A DNA stretch of 64,000 nt, taken from contig NC_080043.1 of NCBI RefSeq assembly GCF_012489685.1, positions 50,421,127 through 50,485,126 on the forward strand. Reading direction: 5' to 3'. Position 1 is the first letter of the stretch. Each line of letters begins with the position of its first letter. Positions 57,167 through 64,000 of this stretch are shown in pieces. The notes beneath the pieces are model-generated. The model was given only the letters and a program-made list of their open reading frames with translations, made no database searches and had not been told where the DNA came from. The position numbers and the translations under genes are program-made. This stretch comes from Lotus japonicus (taxonomy: Eukaryota; Streptophyta; Magnoliopsida; Fabales; Fabaceae).

Positions 57167-58175
57167 TGATACGCCCCAAGTTGATGCAAGGGCTGCAATG
57201 GATCGTCTAGGATTGATCTTGGATGATGAGAACTCTGAAATGTGAGAAAGAAGAAGAAGAATTTCGTGATGGAAGGGAAATGGACAGAAAAGAGGGGAAG
57301 TTTTAGTGAAATGGAAGATGAAGACTTCACACAAAGGTGGTGACAAACCCTTGATAAGCCTAATTCTTGAATCACTCAAGAACTATGAGAATCACTCTCA
57401 CAAATCTGAATCACTCAGAAAAGAAAATACTAATTCATTCATAATCTGTCTATTACATTGAAGGAGTGGTCCTTATAAAGAAGAAGGAAATTCAGCCTAG
57501 TTACAAAAAAATGATGAGGTGTAATTTCTCTAGAAGAATCCTAGGCTAGGAGTTAGAGGAAGATAGTGATATGCTTCAGCCCTGAACGTGTTTTAGTGGC
57601 TGATTGCTTCATGTAACTCCCTTTCTTGATTGTTATTCTGACCAGGAATATAGCATTCAATGCTCTTTATGAACTTAATTTCCCTTTCTTTGTAACTCCA
57701 TTCTTGCTTTGAAAGCTCTTCAATCCTTTGACTTTGCTGATGTAACTCCTCCATTCAGAACTTATTGAAATTCAAACACATTCAAAGAGTTTTAAGAAAG
57801 GAATGGATCCCTCCCTTTAAGCCCTTCATGCGCCACATGCAAACACACACCACTTGAAGTGGATTAAACACACTAAAATAAAATTCAGCAACATAATGCA
57901 TTTGGATCCAACTTATTCAATTGGTCCTTTGCATTTTATTGAAATAAAATAAAACAGAACATCACATGGCAGCCCCTATGCGTGGGCTGGCTCTTCTTCT
58001 TGGGCCTGAATGATCATCATGATTTTTGGTTCCATCTCTTCTACCACTTTGTCTTCAAGAATGGTTGCCACTACTTGCTGAAGAGTCTCTTTGCCTTTTT
58101 AGCTCTAGCCCTTGTCATTGGTCCTCCAAGTCCTTTTAGGCTCCATGACCCTTGTCCTTGTCCTTGTCCTCATCA
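57167..58175 (-). repeat. Element H2 5' LTR
   Basis: 1009 bp, same type as the H1 LTR; slightly shorter through small deletions such as GTTTTAGTGG and TTGCTTTGAAAG. Confidence 0.9.
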
Positions 58176-59560
58176 GATATCATCATATAAAAATCTCACA
58201 AAGGTCCCTAATCACATGTTACTAACATTTCCAACAATTTCTCAATTTAGTGTTTTTGGACAACAGGTGCAGCATGTACTAAAACTGGTCTACAGACCGC
58301 AATACTTAGCCACAAAATTCACATGATACATGACTGGAAAGATAATTCGAAAATCTACAACTTTCATTTTAATCACTTTTTCATTTGATGACCATAAACA
58401 GTAAAAGGGGCTCTGAAGTCCGCTGTCCAGTACAGGAAACTGGCAGCGAAACTCCCATGGCTCTATGGTTTTCAAAAATAATTTTCGTTCCTTCCCCTTT
58501 GATCATGGCAATCTTGGTACAGCCCCAACAACCCAAATATCCACTCAAAATTTCAGAACCAAACATTTAGCAAGGATCATGTTATAACAAGTGCAAAATA
58601 GCACAAAACTTAACAAATACCATGGCAACTCGCATAAATCATAGATTCAGATCATAAACAACGTTTGAGGATCATATTCATGGCTTTTCAAGAGAAAAAT
58701 TCCAGCAAGCCAGCATGTACAGGAAATCATGCAAAAACAGTCCAAAACTCAAGTTGTTTCTCATGGCAATTCATGGCATATTCCCTAAAGAACCTACCCA
58801 TTCCTAGAACCAGCCCTTACCTTTGTCCTTAGGCTTGAAGAAAAGATGAAATTGAAGAGCAAGGTTCTGGTTTCTCTCCTCTTCTCCCACGCGTAACCCT
58901 TCCTCTCTCCCTCTCCCTCGCGAACTCCTCCTCTCTCTTGCGCGAACACGTCGACGGTGGTAGGGCTTGGGACGGTGACGGCTAGGTGCAAGGGGAAGGT
59001 TTCTCTCACTCTTTCTCCTCTGTTTTTACGTGTTTCAGAAGTGCACAAGGTTTCGTTCTTCAGAATAGTGTGAAAAAAACCCTTTCCCTCCCAAAACCCT
59101 ACATAGCCCGCGTCCCCTCTCTCCCTCTCTTGGGCTAGGGTTTGTTTTCTTCCAAGCTCGACCCAAGTCAAAACCCTTGACCCAATCACTTAAGAACTTA
59201 CTCAGGCCTGAAACCAATCAAAACCCTCAGCCCTTTTTAGTAATATCACGATCACACTCGGAATTGAAAGGAAACAAATCAATTAAATTCGCTGGTACTG
59301 TACAGCCAGAACCATCGTCACTAAACCGAGGATATCTCGAGCTACAGAGGTCGGAATGACCTGATTCCACTTCGAGAATTTTCTAGACTTAAAGGGCTAC
59401 AACTCTCAGGAAGGAAGTTTTCCCAAATGAAGTCGTTAAGACCCTCTAACAATTCGCACAAGTTGACAGTTCTAATCTGCCAGTTATCAAACATTAGCTA
59501 AAACTTCAATTTTATTCAAACTTCCATAAAATTGTTCCAAATTGAACTTAGGGCCTTACA
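58176..59560 (-). mobile_element. Fragment L: start of a Tekay-type LTR related to D, cut by H2
   Basis: Minus strand, begins TGTAAGGCCC at 59560. It shows the D/C blocks: GAGAGTTGTAGCCC, AGGTCATTCCGACCT (59348-59362), GGTTCTGGCTGTACAGTACCAGCGAA, a GC-rich leader (about 58860-58990) and donor-like AAAG|GTAAGGGCTGG (58810-58824). It continues past the donor into the predicted intron and is cut at 58176, before the ORF would start. Confidence 0.82.
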
Positions 59561-61143
59561 AGTTGCCCTAACCTCGAGCTGATCCAGTCTCGTGATCAAA
59601 GGTTACTTCACTCAACTGCTCTAAAACTTCCAAAGTTCCTTCAAACAAATGCTCTGAATATTCCAAAGTTCCGTCAACTGAACCTCGGAGAAACACAAAG
59701 TAGAATCCAAACAAAATCGATTAGTTCGATCACAATACAACACATTAACGATAGACAAAGCATTAAAGCTTCAGAATACATCAATCGGATGCGAAAAGAC
59801 AAGTTTTCGAAAACGAAAACTCCCCCCCCCCCCATTGCTCCGGCTCTTTTTCTTCGATCAAATCTGTTTACAAGGTAGTTTTAGGGTAAAACTAAGGCAA
59901 AGAAACTGTCGGAACACTTTTCGGACAATCGGATCAAAATACGGCCGTTCAGGGGCGTTTTGGTCCAAAATAAAAGCTCAAAACCTCAAAGTTATCAGTT
60001 CGGAAAAAAAAATTGACTGCAATGATCCTAACGACATCCGTGACAACAAATCCTAAAGGCACGAAGTCAGATTACGGCTTTTCGACAATAAAGTTTCGAA
60101 TGTGCGCAAAAAGGGTTTTGAAACAGTTTTTCAGATCTTGGACAGCTCGATCACAATCGGCGATTACTGACAGAGGTTTTAGACTATTGGGAACGTAGGG
60201 AAGATAACCCAAGCAAGAAATCAGAGAAAACGGACAGTTTTACAAAAAGCTCAAAACTGTGAGCACAGAAACGCAGTAGAAACAGTAATCAGAGGTAAGA
60301 ATCAAGCTAGTTACCTCGATACCTTGAAGTAGGGACGAACTGCGCGAAGATCGGTCGAGTTTCGGCGAAAATATCCTCTCCCTCTCTTCTCCCTAACTCA
60401 TGGCCCTCTTTGGTGAAAAATGAAGATATTTTTGCTTTTTCGCCTATCTATAGGCAGGTGAAATTGCCGGAAAATGAAAATTTCGCGATTCCGATTTTTG
60501 CAGCACGTTCACCGAAGAATTCTAAGAGAGATTCTGGCGTCAGAATTCCAGAACTCAGAACAAATATCTATGATTTGGGAAAAACGATATCTAAAATCCC
60601 TAAAGCGGTGTAAGTTAATCTGTCCCGAAAAACTACTTTTTGCTGTGATGCTCAAACGACAAAACTTCCTTCTGAAGAAAGATTGGAAACGTCGAAACAA
60701 ATCTGGCTTCGCGGACGGAATCTTCGTTAGAAGTCCCGAATAGAAAAAGTCTTCATCCATCGCTCGAATCTAGGGTTTCGAAGCAAAGAAATTAGCGTCG
60801 TCGGACATCCGAAAAGTGCAACCTATCATGCGTACAGTCCAGAGTTCCGAAATGAAACGCTGGTCGAAGGAAAAATAAAGAGAATCTTTAAATTTTCCAA
60901 GGATTCGAAATATCGCCTAAACATTGCTTTAAAAGCGAAATTAGCCTATTCTGGACACGCTCGCCATAAGGCAGATGTGCAGACGACTCTTACTAACTCC
61001 GAAAGCAACTACGCAACATTCCTCAAGCAATTCCTGAACTTTCTTCTTCATTAATCTTTCTCAAACATCATACTCCTGTCACGCTTACACTGATTCTACG
61101 CGTGAGTCGGAAATTAACTTGTTTTGTAAATTCAGGTCTTACA
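59561..61143 (-). mobile_element. Fragment J: start of another long LTR, cut by L
   Basis: Minus strand, begins TGTAAGACCTG at 61143 next to the copia2 coding sequence. It has a leader-like zone and a donor-like GAG|GTAACTAG (60307-60317), and a C run (59822-59834) seen as G run on the minus strand. No ORF could be supported in it. Its other end is removed by L. The family was not recognised. Confidence 0.6.
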
Positions 61144-63502
61144 GACGGTTAGGGCATGCCAGCATGAGAAAGATTTCTCAGATGAGTAAGCTTGACCTTG
61201 TCAGGGGCTTACCCACTCTGAAGTTCTCTTCAGATGCTCTTTGTGAAGCATGTCAGAAAGGCAAATTTACAAAAGTCCCTTTCAAGGCAAAGAATGTTGT
61301 TTCCACCTCAAGGTCGTTGGAACTTCTGCATATCGACCTTTTTGGACCAGTGAAAACTGAGTCTATAGGTGGCAAGAGATATGGGATGGTCAGTGTTGAC
61401 GACTATAGCCGCTGGACATGGCTAAAATTTCTATCCCGCAAGGATGAGTCTCATTCTGTGTTCTCTACCTTTATTGCCCAAGTGCAAAACGAGAAGGCTT
61501 GCAGAATTATGCGTGTCAGAAGTGATCATGGTGGAGAGTTTGAGAATGACAAGTTTGAGAGTTTGTTTGATTCCTATGGAATTGCACATGATTTCTCTTG
61601 TCCTAGAACTCCTCAACAGAATGGTGTTGTTGAGAGGAAGAATAGAACTCTTCAAGAGATGGCTAGAACAATGCTTCAAGAAACTGACATGGCAAAGCAC
61701 TTCTGGGCTGAGGCAGTAAACACAGCATGTTACATTCAGAACAGGATCTCTATCAGACCAATTCTGAATAAGACTCCTCATGAATTGTGGAAGAAAGTAA
61801 AACCCAACATTTCTTACTCTTATCCTTTTGGTTGTGTTTGTTATGCTCTGAATACTAAGGATATATTGCATAAGTTTGATTCTAAATCTTCTAAATGTCT
61901 ATTACTTGGTTACTCTGAACGTTCTAAAGGCTTTAGAATTTATAATACTGATGCTAAAACTATTGAAGAATATATTCATGTTAGATTTGATGATAAGCTT
62001 GACTCTAATCAGTCAAAGCTAGTTGAAAAGTTTGCAGATATGAGTATAAATGTTTCTGATAAAGGCAAAGCTCCAGAGGAAGCTGAGCCAGAGGAAGACT
62101 CTCCAGAAGAAGTTGGTCCCTCTGATTCACACCCTCAGAGGAAGAGCAGAATTGTTGCCTCTAACCCTAAGGAGTTGATTATGGGAAACAAAGATGAACC
62201 AGTCAGAACCAGATCAGCATTCAGACCCTCTGAAGAGACCTTACTTAGTTTGAAGGGATTGGTATCCTTAATTGAACCAAAATCAATTGATGAAGCTCTT
62301 CAAGACAAAGACTGGATTCTGGCAATGGAAGAAGAATTGAATCAATTCTCCAAGAATAATGTTTGGAACCTTGTCAAGAAGCCTCAAGGTGCTCACATCA
62401 TTGGAACCAAATGGGTTTTCAGAAACAAGTTGAATGAAAAAGGAGACATAGTCAGAAACAAGGCAAGGCTAGTTGCTCAAGGCTACAGTCAGTATGAAGG
62501 AATAGATTATACTGAAACATTTGCTCCAGTAGCAAGATTGGAAGCTATGAAACTGCTGATCTCATTCTCATTGAATCACAACATAATTCTTCATCAGATG
62601 GATGTTAAGAGTGCCTTCCTGAATGGATACATCTCAGAGGAAGTGTATGTGCACCAACCTCCTGGATTTGAAGATGAGAAGAACCTTGACCATGTTTTCA
62701 AATTGAAGAAATCTCTCTATGGTCTGAAGCAAGCTCCCAGAGCATGGTAAGAGAGACTTAGCTCATTCCTTCTGAAAAATGAGTTTTTAAGGGGTAAAGT
62801 AGATACAACTACTCTCTTTTGCAAAACTTACAAAGATGATATCTTAATTGTGCAAATTTATGTTGATGATATTATATTTGGATCTGCTAATCCATCTCTT
62901 TGCAAAGAATTTTCTGAGATGATGCAGGCTGAATTTGAAATGAGTATGATGGGAGAACCCAAGTACTTTCTGGGAATACAAGTTGATCATAAACCAGAAG
63001 CTACTTACATTCATCAGTGCAAGTACACAAAGGAACTTCTGAAAAAGTTCAATATGACAGAATCAATAATTGCTAAGACTCATATGCATCCTACATGCAT
63101 TCTGGAAAAAGAAGATGTCAGTGGAAAAGTATGTCAGAAGCTCTATCGTGGAATGATAGGTTCACTTCTATACTTAACTGCATCTAGGCCAGATATTCTA
63201 TTTAGTGTACATTTATGTGCTCGATTCCAATCAGATCCTAGAGAAACTCACTTAACTGCTGTTAAGAGAATTCTCAGATATCTGAAAGGTACCACTAACC
63301 TTGGCTTGATGTATAAGAAAACATCAGAGTATAAGCTTTCAGGTTACTGTGATGCTGATTATGCTGGAGATAGAACTGAAAGAAAGTGTACTTCTGGAAA
63401 TTGTCAATTTCTGGGAAGTAATTTAGTCTCATGGGCAAGCAAGAGGCAATCTACTATTGCACTATCCACTACAGAGGCAGAATATATCTCAGCAGCTATT
63501 TG
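61144..63502 (+). pseudogene. copia2 pol fragment: integrase, RT, RNase H (Ty1/copia, Sirevirus-like)
   Basis: Starts inside the integrase zinc-finger block ([23 protein letters not shown]), cut on the left by J. The integrase core shows [17 protein letters not shown] and GVVERKNRT (the D, D, E residues). RT includes [34 protein letters not shown], then TAA at 62748-62750 where copia1 has TAT. The same frame goes on through YVDDIIFG, GMIGSLLYLTASRPD, YCDADYAGD and TEAEYISAAIC, where K interrupts at 63502. One nonsense codon is the only break. Very close to copia1 over their shared part, and it supplies the RNase H segment copia1 lacks. Confidence 0.93.
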
Positions 63503-63964
63503 TGTAACACCCCGATTTCCGGGTGGCACTTTAGTAACCAAAAATAACTCTACGCGGAAAACAGGTAATTTTTTTTCGTTTGATTCCTTTTAAATAAAGC
63601 GATAGAAAATAAAGACATAACCCAACACTAACTAACCAATATACAAATATATACACATGTACAGCCTCAGCTGCACTCTCCCGTCACGCGCACTCGCAGT
63701 GACTCCAAAGTAGTGTGCCCGCAGGCAAATATATACAGAACCAGAACTGTAAGTAAAAGTATCAAATATACAGTCATCCAAGAGAAAGTCGGCACCCAAA
63801 AATGGCCTGAACAAAAGACCCCTATACTCCGACAGACTCTCTGTGATCCTCCTCAAAAGAACCACACAAAAAGCCACACATCGGGAACCTACCCTGTCCC
63901 AAAAAGTAAGACGATCAGAGCTCCACACAAAAAAAATGACGGTAGCCTAACCTACCCTCCCTGT
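63503..63964 (-). mobile_element. Fragment K: 3' end of a Tekay-type LTR
   Basis: TGTAACACCCCGATTTCCGG on + is the reverse of an LTR end of the kind GGAAATCGGGGTGTTACA, comparable to the C and D ends (GAAATCGGGGCGTTACA). So K lies in minus orientation. Only the last ~460 bp are present before another insertion. No supported ORF. Confidence 0.7.
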
Positions 63965-64000
63965 TGATACGCCCCAAGTTGATGCAAGGGCTGCAATGGA
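63965..64000 (-). mobile_element. First 36 bp of another H-type LTR at the window edge
   Basis: TGATACGCCCCAAGTTGATG and the following bases equal the outer end of the H1 and H2 LTRs (46006 and 57167). A further minus-strand B-family element therefore starts here, inside K. Confidence 0.88.

Larger units (their letters stand above)
51517..58175 (-). mobile_element. Element H2: second B-family copy (H type), minus strand
   Basis: Minus strand: 5' LTR (57167-58175), PBS, leader, polyprotein, then the 3' LTR cut by the gap. It matches H1 over its whole length but with dozens of single-base losses. The right flank (GATAT at 58176-58180) does not match the GAATT flanking H1. Confidence 0.85.

Noticed and set aside
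58176..61143. Short ORFs of 60-130 codons in fragments L and J
   Set aside because: LTR leader or intron sequence; not conserved with D or C and without motifs.
63632..63928. 98-codon minus-strand ORF in fragment K as another LTR protein
   Set aside because: It lacks the W-D-Y-G-R-D signature and the basic/acidic ending, and the fragment is too short to judge.
1..64000. Host genes, tRNA or rRNA genes, CRISPR arrays, bacterial-type operons
   Set aside because: None seen; everything assignable belongs to LTR retrotransposons of a plant genome.

Overview
This window is repeat DNA from a flowering plant nuclear genome, probably a eudicot and possibly a legume (low confidence on the family). No host gene was recognised. 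It is almost entirely nested LTR retrotransposons: Ty1/copia of Sirevirus (SIRE) type, Ty3/gypsy of CRM type (polyprotein running into the 3' LTR, no classical chromodomain) and Ty3/gypsy of Tekay/Del type (very long LTRs, C-terminal chromodomain). The letters below are local names.

Left arm (1-51416). The backbone is one Ty1/copia element, copia1, in the + orientation. Its pieces lie at 1-650, 14074-15597, 19439-21527, 31965-32876 and 39177-39799. They give the pol end, a long downstream 'env-position' ORF, a convergent antisense mini-gene, purine tracts and perhaps the start of the 3' LTR. Five insertions split it: A (651-14068, CRM-like, itself split by the young full-length element B at 3806-10626), C (15598-19433, solo LTR), D (21528-31959, degenerate Tekay-like), E (32882-39171, long LTR, gag and a large deletion) and F (39800 onward, a non-autonomous relative of A). 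F is split by G (42200 onward, B family), and G by H1 (46006 onward, B family, minus strand). Perfect or near-perfect 5-bp target-site duplications at A, B, C, D and E prove the nesting.

Gap and right arm (51417-64000). A 100-N gap (51417-51516) is flanked on both sides by copies of the same minus-strand element (H1, H2). Both carry many 1-base indels and their outer flanks do not match, so this join is suspect. Beyond H2 come a truncated Tekay-like LTR (L, minus), another LTR piece (J, minus), a second copia fragment (copia2, 61144-63502), a further minus-strand LTR end (K) and the first 36 bases of another H-type LTR at the right edge.

Most interesting biology. (1) The 2.8-4.4 kb LTRs of C, D and E, which are three different families, each contain a small ORF behind what looks like an LTR-internal intron. 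The three proteins share the fixed-spacing signature W-x2-D-x7-Y-x-G-x6-R-D. (2) Once E is disregarded, copia1 carries a compact antisense transcription unit (TATA box, ATG, 96 codons, stop, AATAAA) between its env-position ORF and its 3' purine tracts. (3) B/G and H have nearly identical internal regions but clearly diverged LTRs, which points to LTR exchange between subfamilies. (4) F keeps LTR, primer-binding site and an open, charge-repeat ORF but has no RT or integrase in the part visible. Element A has LTRs that look identical by eye yet has lost the first catalytic Asp of integrase.
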